A DNA stretch of 64,000 nt from contig NZ_LNCU01000107.1 of assembly GCF_001542415.1 (NCBI RefSeq), positions 48,991-112,990 on the forward strand, written 5' to 3'. Positions 41,438 through 49,721 of this stretch are shown piece by piece; position 1 is the first letter of the stretch; every line of letters starts with the position of its first letter. The DNA comes from Bradyrhizobium macuxiense. GTDB taxonomy: Bacteria > Pseudomonadota > Alphaproteobacteria > Rhizobiales > Xanthobacteraceae. Under the pieces are notes generated by a model. The model worked only from the letters and a program-made list of their open reading frames with translations, searched no databases and had not been told where the DNA came from. The translations under genes were made by a program, and so were the position numbers.

Positions 41438-42445
41438 ATGACGCTCAGTCTCAGACAATTGCGCTACTTCGTTGCGATCGCGGACTCCGGGGCATTCGCT
41501 CGTGCCGCTGAGACGCTCAACATCGCGCAGTCGGCCCTCAGCCATCACGTGTCGGAGATCGAGACCGAGCTCGGCGTCACGTTGCTCGATCGACGGCCAC
41601 GAGGAATCATGCTGACGCCGGCTGGGCGCAGACTCTACGAGCATGCTGGCGCGATCCTTTCTGCCATGACCAAGGCGGAAATCGACGTCAAGACTTTCAC
41701 GGAGGTCGCGGCCGGGCCCGTTGCGATCGGTCTTAGCCACACCGCGGGCGCCGTCAGTGCGTTGCCGATCATGCAAAGCGTGGGGACCGCTTGCCCCGAC
41801 GTCCATTTGACCATCAATGAAGGGTTGAGCCCGCATTTGACCGAGCAGGTGCTATCAGGAGCGCTCGACTTTGCTCTCGTGTTCAATCCGTCGAACGATG
41901 CGCGACTGGAGCGGGAGGCCTTGCTGAAAGAAGAGCTGTTTCTCGTTGGCCGCGTTGAAATCATCGGACGTTCGCATTCACCTGTTGCGTTTCCGGACAT
42001 ACCCCAGGGAGCGGTGCTCGGGCTTACCCCTCCGACGTCGCGGGCGATCATACAAGCGCAAATCCTCCGCAATCAGATCAAGCCGAGCCCGAAGCTCGAG
42101 ATCGATTCGCTGAACATCATGCGCACGGCGCTTGAAGCAGGTCTCGGATGCGCCATTTTGGCAAGATCAACTGTGGGAGCCGACCTCTTGAAGAATGGAG
42201 TTCATGCACGGCGGATTATTGGGCCCACTTTGACGCGGGAGCTCAGCCTGATTTCGCTGGCCGAGCACCCCCAGACGAGAGCCTTCACCGAAGTAAGAAA
42301 GATACTGAGGGAGGTCGTGCTTCAGGAGGCGAAGAGCGGTCGATGGCCCGCGGAAGTGATCGACCAGGCGAGGAAGCGCCCCGGAAAGGCGAGCAGCCGA
42401 GCCTCTCTACGAAGGCGGCACGGTCCAAAGCGAACTGGTCATTGA
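41438..42445 (+). CDS. LysR-family transcriptional regulator
   Basis: A 335-residue protein. Residues 1-62 (LRQLRYFVAIADSGAFARAAE, LNIAQSALSHHVSEIETEL) form the helix-turn-helix of the Nac/Cbl type; the effector domain runs from about 95 to 300. The last 30 residues are basic and variable. It is divergent from the NmrA-to-FAH operon and convergent with the triple-RidA gene, with a 7-base overlap. A shared ATCT-N7-AGAT site lies before both this gene and the RidA gene, so it may control itself, the operon and RidA. Confidence 0.9.
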   Translation: MTLSLRQLRYFVAIADSGAFARAAETLNIAQSALSHHVSEIETELGVTLLDRRPRGIMLTPAGRRLYEHAGAILSAMTKAEIDVKTFTEVAAGPVAIGLSHTAGAVSALPIMQSVGTACPDVHLTINEGLSPHLTEQVLSGALDFALVFNPSNDARLEREALLKEELFLVGRVEIIGRSHSPVAFPDIPQGAVLGLTPPTSRAIIQAQILRNQIKPSPKLEIDSLNIMRTALEAGLGCAILARSTVGADLLKNGVHARRIIGPTLTRELSLISLAEHPQTRAFTEVRKILREVVLQEAKSGRWPAEVIDQARKRPGKASSRASLRRRHGPKRTGH

Positions 42446-43779
42446 GCGGTCACGGCGATCACGTCTACCTGGAACAGCATCCCAGGCGTAGGCAGCCGCG
42501 CAACGTTCACGAACGTTTGCGCGGGCTGCATCTCGCTACCAAATATTTCGGCCATGCATCGCTTGTATTCGTCGACGTAGCGGCTGTCGGTGACGAAGAC
42601 GAGCATCTTGGCAACGTCAGCGAGTGTCGCGTCTTGGGTCGAAAGCTCCTTGTCGACCCTCCGCATTGAGGCGCGACATTGCCCCTCAAAGTTTCCGAGA
42701 GACTCGACGCTGCCATCATCGGCTGCGGATCCGATGCCGGACAGGTATAGTGTGCGACGCGCACCCGAGACGGTGACCGTCGCGGCAACCTCCGGATTGG
42801 CATCATCGGCACGGCTCTTTCTGACGAAGGCCTTACCTTCGCCAGGGGCGGGCATCATGGCGATGATGTCATAGGTGTAAGTCTCGCCGAGGGCGCCGAG
42901 TTGCGAGATGTTGAGAAGTGTGCCGGGGACACGAACAGTGTCCTCCTTGGGAAGTTGAGCGCGGCATTTGGCGGAATCCGGCTGCTGGACGTCTCCGGTC
43001 ACGAAGGCGGTCGACCGGACGACGTTGTCATTGGTGCCGCCCAGCGCCTGCATCTCGGCTTTCATTTTCTTCTGAACGTATCCGCACTGGTTGACGAAAT
43101 CCTGCGGAAACATCGCAACTGGCTTGCCGTGGTCTGGCGCACCCTGGATGGCATGCAGACCGGAAAAATATGTCGTGCTGTCACTGCCGGCGACCTCGAG
43201 AACCTCGGTAGCACCTACATTCCATTTACCGAGCGTTTCCCTATTCCGAAAAATGGAGAACGTATTGTCGCTGTCTAGGTTAGCGATCGCCGCAGTCGCC
43301 TCGATTTCGATCGTCATGCCAGAGTGGGCGAGCTGGGAGATGTTCGCAATGGTGAGGGTTGGACGAGGCAGGTCTACGAAGCGCTGATCAATGCATTTGT
43401 AGAGGTCTGCAACGTTGCGAGCGTCAGTCAAATAGACCCTAAGCATGACAATGTCGGCCAATCCGGCGCTGCGGGTCGCCAGCATGCGGCCGATCTTGTC
43501 GAGGGCATAGTTGCACTGCTTTGAGAATTCGCCACGAAAGCGGACTTGAGGCGCATATTGTGTGGTGCTGTCCTCGTCTTCCGCTCCGACACCCCACACA
43601 AATATCGTGCGGCTGCGTCCTCCGACCGTAACGATATCGCTAAAGTGTCCCTGATGAGAAGGAACCACGTTGAGAGCGCGCTTGGAGAATTGTACGTCCT
43701 CAGCGCGCAAGCCGGAAGACAACAAGAGCAAAGAGCCAAGTGCCGCGATGACCGCAAGGGATTGGATGACTGTCTTCAC
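42439..43779 (-). CDS. Exported protein with three tandem RidA/YjgF domains
   Basis: A 446-residue protein. The GTG at 43779 follows GGAAG and begins MKTVIQSLAVIAALGSLLLL, a Sec signal peptide ending near GLRA; an earlier GTG at 43806 is possible. Three RidA-like units follow, at about 28-150, 165-305 and 330-446. Each has the motif of a YLTDAR / FVTGD / FVTDSR strand-turn and an N(I/V) segment (IANISQL, LLNISQL, FVNVARL). RidA normally deaminates enamines/imines using a conserved Arg. Only unit 1 keeps both an Arg (RPTLTIANI) and the IEIEA glutamates; unit 3 has Gln at the Arg position. A triple, exported RidA is unusual; periplasmic role unknown. Confidence 0.75.
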   Translation of the reverse strand: MKTVIQSLAVIAALGSLLLLSSGLRAEDVQFSKRALNVVPSHQGHFSDIVTVGGRSRTIFVWGVGAEDEDSTTQYAPQVRFRGEFSKQCNYALDKIGRMLATRSAGLADIVMLRVYLTDARNVADLYKCIDQRFVDLPRPTLTIANISQLAHSGMTIEIEATAAIANLDSDNTFSIFRNRETLGKWNVGATEVLEVAGSDSTTYFSGLHAIQGAPDHGKPVAMFPQDFVNQCGYVQKKMKAEMQALGGTNDNVVRSTAFVTGDVQQPDSAKCRAQLPKEDTVRVPGTLLNISQLGALGETYTYDIIAMMPAPGEGKAFVRKSRADDANPEVAATVTVSGARRTLYLSGIGSAADDGSVESLGNFEGQCRASMRRVDKELSTQDATLADVAKMLVFVTDSRYVDEYKRCMAEIFGSEMQPAQTFVNVARLPTPGMLFQVDVIAVTAQ

Positions 43780-43883
43780 TGCCGCTTCCGTAGATTGTAT
43801 CGACACGCGCGGGCGGTAAACGTGTCACGCTCGGGCCCGCGCCAGCGAAACGCAGGGCCGTCTACGGAACAAGCCAAATCTCC

Positions 43884-43909
43884 AGATACGATCTATCTGA
43901 TATCTAGAT
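43884..43909. promoter_or_regulatory. LysR-type box upstream of the triple-RidA gene
   Basis: ATCTGATATCTAGAT (43895-43909) is an ATCT-N7-AGAT inverted repeat of the same design as the one at 41367. AGATACGATCTATCT (43884-43898), overlapping it, is an AGATA-N5-TATCT repeat. Both lie about 80-130 bases before the RidA start, where an activator site would be expected. Confidence 0.55.
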
Positions 43910-43913
43910 GCCG

Positions 43914-44816
43914 TCAGGCCGCTGTGGCCGCACTGGACCCGAGTCCCACAAATCGCATCAGCTGATCGGACGTGCGCTCCTGGTTGTAGGCAAGGCAAAG
44001 ATAGCTCTTAGCTTCAGCCGAGGTCAGCGAGCGCTGGACGACATTGCGCACGGCGATCTGACCATAGCACTTCGGCAGCACCGCGACTCCGAAGCCTGCG
44101 GCCACGAGGCCCAGAATGGCACCGCCGTCTTCGGCTTCCTGAATCACTTTGGGCGCAAATCCCACACGACTGCAGAGATGGACAACATGGCCGTTCAAAC
44201 CGCGGCGGCTGGCATTTGCGAAGAATATGAAAGGCTGCGAAGACATCGTTTGTATGGCAATGGCCCCCCGTTTGCGCAGCATGGGGTGATCTTTCGGCGC
44301 AAACAGCTCCAGCGGGTCCGGCCAGAGCCGACGAATGGTGATGTTCTTTGGAAGAGGAAATATCGGAGACGGGCGGAGGAAACCAAGATCGAGCCGACAG
44401 TCCGTCAGCATCTCGGCTTGTTCGCTAGTGGAGGCATGAAGCAGCTCGAGGCGTATCTCCGGATAGGCTTGTGAAAATTGCCGCAGGATTTTCGAGAACG
44501 ATGCATGGATTGGCGCCGACCCCGTATAGCCGACGCGCAGCAAGCCTGCCTCTCCACGCGCGGCCCGCTGCGCCGTTCCCATTGCGTGATCGAGTTGCGC
44601 AAGAGCCTCACGCCCCTGTTCCAGCAGGATCTGTCCGGCCTGGGTCAGCTCGACGCCGCGACGCTGACGAAGAAACAGCGGCGCGCCCACCTCATGCTCC
44701 AGGGCCTTGATCTGAAGGCTGAGGGGCGGCTGGCTGAGGTTGAGACGGCGCGCGGCCCTGCTGAAGTTTTGTTCCTCGGCGACCGCGATGAAATAGCGAA
44801 GCTGTCGAATGTCCAT
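43914..44816 (-). CDS. LysR-family transcriptional regulator
   Basis: A 300-residue protein of the CatR/BenM-like group. MDIRQLRYFIAVAEEQNFSR, RRLNLSQPPLSLQIKALEHEVG is the helix-turn-helix, and LFLRQRRGVELTQAG the wing. The effector domain begins LLRVGYTGSAPIHASF. It is divergent from the lyase/CoA-transferase genes at 44957. A TATTT-N7-AAATA box lies six bases before its start, well placed for autorepression and activation of the divergent operon. Confidence 0.92.
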   Translation of the reverse strand: MDIRQLRYFIAVAEEQNFSRAARRLNLSQPPLSLQIKALEHEVGAPLFLRQRRGVELTQAGQILLEQGREALAQLDHAMGTAQRAARGEAGLLRVGYTGSAPIHASFSKILRQFSQAYPEIRLELLHASTSEQAEMLTDCRLDLGFLRPSPIFPLPKNITIRRLWPDPLELFAPKDHPMLRKRGAIAIQTMSSQPFIFFANASRRGLNGHVVHLCSRVGFAPKVIQEAEDGGAILGLVAAGFGVAVLPKCYGQIAVRNVVQRSLTSAEAKSYLCLAYNQERTSDQLMRFVGLGSSAATAA

Positions 44817-44821
44817 TCAGG

Positions 44822-44838
44822 TATTTAGAAGGCAAATA
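44822..44838. promoter_or_regulatory. LysR box between the LysR gene and the second lyase operon
   Basis: TATTT (44822-44826) and AAATA (44834-44838) form a perfect inverted repeat with a 7-base spacer, including T-N11-A. It differs in sequence from the ATCT-N7-AGAT boxes, which suggests a different LysR protein, presumably the one encoded directly to its left. Confidence 0.6.
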
Positions 44839-44956
44839 GCTAGACCCGTCAAATAAATATTGGACGAATGGCAAACCCCCATCCATCTTTGGCGAGAAAC
44901 ACAAATAAATGGCGCCGGCTCTCGACTGCCCGCGTCATCAGGCAAGTGGTGGACGA

Positions 44957-45925
44957 ATGGCAGACCTGCCGAGCGTAGTGGATATCCAGGAGGAGGGACC
45001 GCGCGAAGGCTTCCAGATCGAGCCGGGACCGATTGCCTCTGCGGACAAAATTCGTCTCATCGAGGCTCTCGCGCAAACCGGCCTGCGCCACATTCAGGTT
45101 TGCTCATTCGTCAATCCTCGCCTCGTGCCGGGATGGGCAGATGCAGATGAGGTTGTCGCAGGCTTTCGAACGGTGCCCGGCGTTCACTATATGGGGCTCT
45201 GGTTCAACGACAAGGGGCTCGATCGGGCGCTCGCATTCTCGAACAAGCTGACGCTTGCCGGTTCAATAGCGCTGTCCGCTTCCGATGCGTTCACCCGCAA
45301 GAATCTAAATCGCAGCCACGCAGAAAATGTGGAAGCGATGCGCAAGCAGACACGCCTTCATTTGTCGAAGAACGTTCCGGTGCGGCGGATCGGAGTCATG
45401 GCGGCATTCGGCTGCAATTTCCATGGCGATATCGTACCTGCCCAGGTCATCTCCACGCTTCAAGACGGCTTCGCCATCGCTGATGAATGCGGCGTGGCGA
45501 TCGCCAATATTTCACTCTCGGACACGATGGGCTGGGCGACGCCGCTGCGCGTCGAAAGGTTGCTTGGGGAAGTCCGCACCAAGTGGCCTGATAAGCGCAT
45601 AACATTGCACCTCCACGACACCCGCGGTCTCGCGGTCGCCAACGCAATGGCCGGTCTGCGTATGGGAGTGGCACGATTCGATTCGACCGTTGGCGGATTG
45701 GGCGGTTGTCCCTTCGCCGGACACAAAGGCGCCGCGGGCAACATCTGCACTGAGGAGCTCGTCCTGCTTTGCGAGGAGATGGGGATCCGCACGGGCGTCG
45801 ATCTCGATGCGCTGATCGAAGTCGGACGAATGGCTGAAGCGATCGTCGGCCACCAACTGCCGAGCGAGCTGCTTCATGCTGGCAGTCTCAATTCATTTCG
45901 AAGGAAAGTCTCAGGTGTCCACTAA
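44957..45925 (+). CDS. HMG-CoA lyase family enzyme (second copy)
   Basis: A 322-residue lyase, paralogue of the one at 29354. EEGPREGFQIEPGP again has Glu where the family has RDGLQ; LHLHDTRGLAVANAMAG has the metal His residues; GLGGCPFAGHKGAAGNICTEEL is the signature. The N-terminus is MADLPSVVDIQEE. It overlaps the CoA-transferase start by 11 bases. The two copies differ clearly along their length, so duplication is not recent or the copies came separately. The substrate is probably a branched 3-hydroxyacyl-CoA. Confidence 0.85.
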   Translation: MADLPSVVDIQEEGPREGFQIEPGPIASADKIRLIEALAQTGLRHIQVCSFVNPRLVPGWADADEVVAGFRTVPGVHYMGLWFNDKGLDRALAFSNKLTLAGSIALSASDAFTRKNLNRSHAENVEAMRKQTRLHLSKNVPVRRIGVMAAFGCNFHGDIVPAQVISTLQDGFAIADECGVAIANISLSDTMGWATPLRVERLLGEVRTKWPDKRITLHLHDTRGLAVANAMAGLRMGVARFDSTVGGLGGCPFAGHKGAAGNICTEELVLLCEEMGIRTGVDLDALIEVGRMAEAIVGHQLPSELLHAGSLNSFRRKVSGVH

Positions 45926-47117
45926 ACCGCTTACAGGCCTGAAGGTGCTTGAGTTCAGCCACACCATCATGGGGCCCTGCGCCGGCCTGATACTTGCCGA
46001 CCTCGGTGCCGACGTGATCAAGGTTGAGCCGGCGCCCGACGGCGACCACACGCGCCGCTTGCCGGGCTTCGGCGCGGGTTTCTTCGCTGGATTCAACCGC
46101 AACAAGCGCAGCATCGCAATCAATCTGAAGCGTCCTGAGGGGCGCACGACGGTCCATCGGCTGGTAAAGGACGCTGATGTCCTCATTGAGAACTACGCGC
46201 CCGGCACGATGGAGCGATTGGGGTGCGGTTACGCGGACTTGGAAGTGGTCAACCCGCGTCTGATCTATCTGGCACTCAAGGGCTTCCTCGCGGGTCCCTA
46301 CGAGCATCGGCCGGCGCTTGACGAGGTCGTGCAGTTTCAGGCGGGGCTCGCCTATATGACAGGTCCCGCAGGGCGGCCGTTGCGCGCCGGGGCTTCCGTC
46401 AACGACATCAGCGGGGCCATCTTCGGCGTCACGGCCGCGCTCGCTGCGCTTCGCGAGCGCGATGCGACCGGACGGGGGCAGCGGATCAGCAGTGCCCTGT
46501 TCGAGAGCGCCGCATTCTTCATGGTCACACATATGGCGGGCACGGTCGCGAGCGGACATCCGCCGAAACCTATGCCGGAGCGCCGCCATGCCTGGGCGAT
46601 CTATGACGTCTTCAACACGAGCGACGACCAGATTTTCATCGGCGTTACCAGCGATAAGCAATGGATCCGCTTCACCGAGGAGTTCGGGCTAGCCGCCCTC
46701 GGTGAGAATCCCGATCTCGCGACCAACGTTATGCGGGCGAGCCATCGAAGCTGGCTTATCCCCGCGGTGCAGGAGGTGCTTGCTCCGCTGTCGAAGGCGG
46801 TGATCGCCGAGCGCTGCGAACGGGCTGCCGTCTCATGGGCGCCGGTCGGTAAGCCGACCGATCTGTTCAACGACCCGCATCTGGCCAGTCACGGGGGGTT
46901 GATCGATGTTGCGATCCGTACCCCCGAGGGCGCAACCGAGATGACACGGCTTCCCGCTATGCCCATCGAATTCGGCTCGCAGCGCGAGCGGCCGGGTTTG
47001 ACCCGCCAACCACCGCATCTCGGCGAGCATACGAACGAGATCCTGGCTGATGCCGGCTTTGATCGCGCAGAAATAGACAGGCTCGCATGTGAGCAAGTGG
47101 TTGTGGCAAGTCCATAG
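45915..47117 (+). CDS. Class III CoA-transferase (CaiB/BaiF family, second copy)
   Basis: A 400-residue protein starting at GTG 45915 behind AAGGAAAG; the frame is open 13 codons further up inside the lyase. LKVLEFSHTIMGPCAGLILADLGADVIKVE and NRNKRSIAINLKRPEG match the copy at 30307, and ALDEVVQFQAGLAYMTG has the catalytic Asp. It presumably activates the acid that the upstream lyase cleaves. An SMP-30-like gene follows after 38 bases in the same direction. Confidence 0.9.
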   Translation: MSTKPLTGLKVLEFSHTIMGPCAGLILADLGADVIKVEPAPDGDHTRRLPGFGAGFFAGFNRNKRSIAINLKRPEGRTTVHRLVKDADVLIENYAPGTMERLGCGYADLEVVNPRLIYLALKGFLAGPYEHRPALDEVVQFQAGLAYMTGPAGRPLRAGASVNDISGAIFGVTAALAALRERDATGRGQRISSALFESAAFFMVTHMAGTVASGHPPKPMPERRHAWAIYDVFNTSDDQIFIGVTSDKQWIRFTEEFGLAALGENPDLATNVMRASHRSWLIPAVQEVLAPLSKAVIAERCERAAVSWAPVGKPTDLFNDPHLASHGGLIDVAIRTPEGATEMTRLPAMPIEFGSQRERPGLTRQPPHLGEHTNEILADAGFDRAEIDRLACEQVVVASP

Positions 47118-47155
47118 GGCAAAGGGCGAACAACAAGCTACAGAGGGAGGCTGCA

Positions 47156-48205
47156 TTGCTGTCGAGACGACAACTGTTCGAGCAGGCGTTGATGTGCGCC
47201 GTCGCGCCGGCCGTGTTGGGCAACTGTCTTTCGTCCGAGGCGTTCGCGGAAGAAGCCGCGGGTCAACCCGGGCCGAATTTCTATCCGGCGCCGGAGCTGA
47301 TTAAAGCAGAGATATTCACTGAGATGCCGGAAAGATTCCGGCGGAGCGGTGTGAAATCCGAGTGGTCGGCGGTCAACAAAATAGGGCAGCCGCCCGTCGA
47401 CAGCTTCATCGAGGGACTGACGCCCGATCAATACGGCAATCTCTATATCGTTGACGTTCCCTTTGGGCGGCTGTTCAAGATCTCGGCCGATCGTGAATGG
47501 ACGCAGCTCGCAGAATGGGACGGCGAGCCCGGCGGCATGGCGCTGCACCCGAACGGAAAGTTCTTCATCACGGACTACAAGCAGGGTCTGCTCACCTTCG
47601 ATCCGGTCACGAACAAGATCGAGCCGTTCCTTGGTCGTCGAGACAGCGAGCGCTTCAAGGGCCTCAACGACCTGACCTTTGCCATGAACGGTGACATCTA
47701 TTTCACAGATCAGGGCCAGACAGGCCTGCAGGATCCCACGGGACGGGTTTACCGGCTGCGGACGAACGGACAACTCGATCTGCTGCTGTCCACGGGCGTC
47801 AGCCCGAACGGTCTGGTCCTCCATCCGAACGAGACCGTGCTGTTCGTTGCCATGACGCGCGACAATTCGGTGTGGCGTGTTCCGCTTTTTCCCGACGGGA
47901 CGACGGGAAAGGTCGGACGGTTTGCCTCCTTCTACGGCGTGAGCGGGCCGGACAGCATCTTCATCGACGAGCAGGCCAATCTGTTTGTACCGCACGCTTC
48001 GCTCGGTTCGGTGTTCGTGCTCAACCCGGACGGGGAGCCGATCGCTCGCATCGTCTCTCCCAAAGGCAAGACGACCACGAACGCGAAGTTTGGCGGGCCG
48101 GACCGGAAGACCGTCTACATCACGCAATCCGACACTGGCGCGATCCTCAAGGCGTTGTGGCCCATCCCTGGTCGGCGCGTCTACGCCGAAACGGGTCGAA
48201 CGTGA
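47156..48205 (+). CDS. SMP-30/gluconolactonase/LRE-type beta-propeller, exported
   Basis: A 349-residue protein starting at TTG 47156, behind GAGGGAGG. The N-terminus (LSRRQLFEQALMCAVAPAVLG) is a signal peptide with a twin-arginine look, cleaved near SEAFA. The rest is a six-bladed propeller: FIEGLTPDQYGNLYIVDVPFG, GGMALHPNGKFFITDY, LNDLTFAMNGDIYFTDQG and PNGLVLHPNETVLFVAMT, with the Glu/Asn/Asp metal ligands of this family. Lactone hydrolases belong here. In this operon it could open a lactone in the periplasm before uptake by the MFS carrier downstream. Confidence 0.88.
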   Translation: MLSRRQLFEQALMCAVAPAVLGNCLSSEAFAEEAAGQPGPNFYPAPELIKAEIFTEMPERFRRSGVKSEWSAVNKIGQPPVDSFIEGLTPDQYGNLYIVDVPFGRLFKISADREWTQLAEWDGEPGGMALHPNGKFFITDYKQGLLTFDPVTNKIEPFLGRRDSERFKGLNDLTFAMNGDIYFTDQGQTGLQDPTGRVYRLRTNGQLDLLLSTGVSPNGLVLHPNETVLFVAMTRDNSVWRVPLFPDGTTGKVGRFASFYGVSGPDSIFIDEQANLFVPHASLGSVFVLNPDGEPIARIVSPKGKTTTNAKFGGPDRKTVYITQSDTGAILKALWPIPGRRVYAETGRT

Positions 48206-48275
48206 TGTCTTTCTGGCGTTAGCGTTTCTTGATCGTCGATAGACAAAAATCAAAGCGAATTTGGGGAGAGAAGGC

Positions 48276-49718
48276 ATGCACGGCGCGGTGACGCAGATCC
48301 CAAACGGCATTGGAGCGAGCGCAGAAAGGATCGACATCGCGTCATCGGCCGCCATGATCAACGCCCGCCTGGATCGCCTTCCGATGAGCTGGCCGATCTG
48401 GAAGCTCGTTCTGATGGTTGCCCTTGGCGCCTGGTTCGAGATCTACGACGTGTTCTTCACCGCCTATATCGGACCGGGCCTCGTCAGAAGCGGAATATTC
48501 ACGACATCGACCGTGAATTTCTTCGGTTTCGCCGGATTGGGGGCTTTCGTGGCCGCAATGTTTGCCGGCCTGTTCGTTGGAACGCTCGTGTTTGGCCAAT
48601 TGGCCGATCGCTTCGGACGCCGGGTCGTCTTCACCGGCGCGCTGCTATGGTACACGACAGCAGCAGCACTGCTGGCTTGCCAGCACAGCGCGGAGTGGAT
48701 CATCTTCTTTCGATTTCTCACGGGTATCGGCGCCGGCGCGGAGATCGTGACGATCGACTCCTATACGACCGAACTCGTTCCGGCGAACTCGCGCGGACGC
48801 TCATTTGCCTTCCTGCAGGCGATACAATTCTCCGCCGTTCCGACCGTTGCGCTGGTTGCCTGGTACTTCGTGCCAGCGGCGCCCCTTGGCTTTGACGGAT
48901 GGCGATGGGTTATCTGGCTCGGGTGTCTGGGAGCGGTGGCCGTCTGGTTCATCAGGCTCGGCCTACCGGAAAGTCCGCGCTGGCTGGCGCAGCAGGGCCG
49001 TATCGCCGAGGCGGATGCGATCGTTTCCCGGCTTGAGCGTGAGATCGTTGAGCGGACCGGTTCGCCTTTGCCCGAGCCGGAGCCCTATCCTCCGTTGGCG
49101 CAGGAGGCAAAGGTCACCTTTGCGGAGCTCTGGCGCTCCCAATACCGGGGGCGTACTATCATGATGCTGGTGTTCAACTTCTTTCAGTCTATCGGTTATT
49201 ATGGCTTTGCAAGCTGGGTTCCAACGCTCTTGATCGCCAAGGGAATCAACATTACGCACAGTCTTCTCTATTCGTTCGTGATAGCGATTGCTAATCCCAT
49301 CGCTCCGTTGCTTTCGATGACCTTCGCCGAGCGAGTCGAGCGTAAGTGGATCGTGGTCGGATCTGCCATGTCGATGGCGATGATTGGAATCGTTTTCTCG
49401 AAACAAGTGGACGCTGCCGTCATCGTCGCCCTCGGGATTGCAATGGCGTTCGCAAGCAATTGTCTGACATTCTCCTATCGCGCCTATCAGGCGGAGCTCT
49501 TCCCGACGCGCATGCGCAGTCGTGCGATTGGTGCGGTCTATTCCGTCAGCCGTATCAGCGCGATGTTCTCGGGCTTCCTGATTGCATTCTGCCTTCGCGA
49601 TTATGGCGTGACAGGCGTGTTCGCGTTGATCGCAGGGGCCATGGCGATCGTCGTTGCGACCATCGGTCTCTTCGGCCCCCGCACCAACGGGTTGAAGCTG
49701 GATGCGGTTTCGGGATAG
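48276..49718 (+). CDS. MFS transporter, aromatic-acid/metabolite:H+ symporter type (second copy)
   Basis: A 480-residue, 12-helix membrane protein, paralogue of the one at 27633. LVLMVALGAWFEIYDVFFTAYI, GQLADRFGRRVVFTGAL and SYTTELVPANSRGRSFAF align with that copy, and GYYGFASWVPTLLIAKGINI is nearly shared. ATG 48276 follows GGGGAGAGAAGG. It probably imports the substrate of the 44957-47117 enzymes. Confidence 0.9.
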   Translation: MHGAVTQIPNGIGASAERIDIASSAAMINARLDRLPMSWPIWKLVLMVALGAWFEIYDVFFTAYIGPGLVRSGIFTTSTVNFFGFAGLGAFVAAMFAGLFVGTLVFGQLADRFGRRVVFTGALLWYTTAAALLACQHSAEWIIFFRFLTGIGAGAEIVTIDSYTTELVPANSRGRSFAFLQAIQFSAVPTVALVAWYFVPAAPLGFDGWRWVIWLGCLGAVAVWFIRLGLPESPRWLAQQGRIAEADAIVSRLEREIVERTGSPLPEPEPYPPLAQEAKVTFAELWRSQYRGRTIMMLVFNFFQSIGYYGFASWVPTLLIAKGINITHSLLYSFVIAIANPIAPLLSMTFAERVERKWIVVGSAMSMAMIGIVFSKQVDAAVIVALGIAMAFASNCLTFSYRAYQAELFPTRMRSRAIGAVYSVSRISAMFSGFLIAFCLRDYGVTGVFALIAGAMAIVVATIGLFGPRTNGLKLDAVSG

Positions 49719-49721
49719 CCG

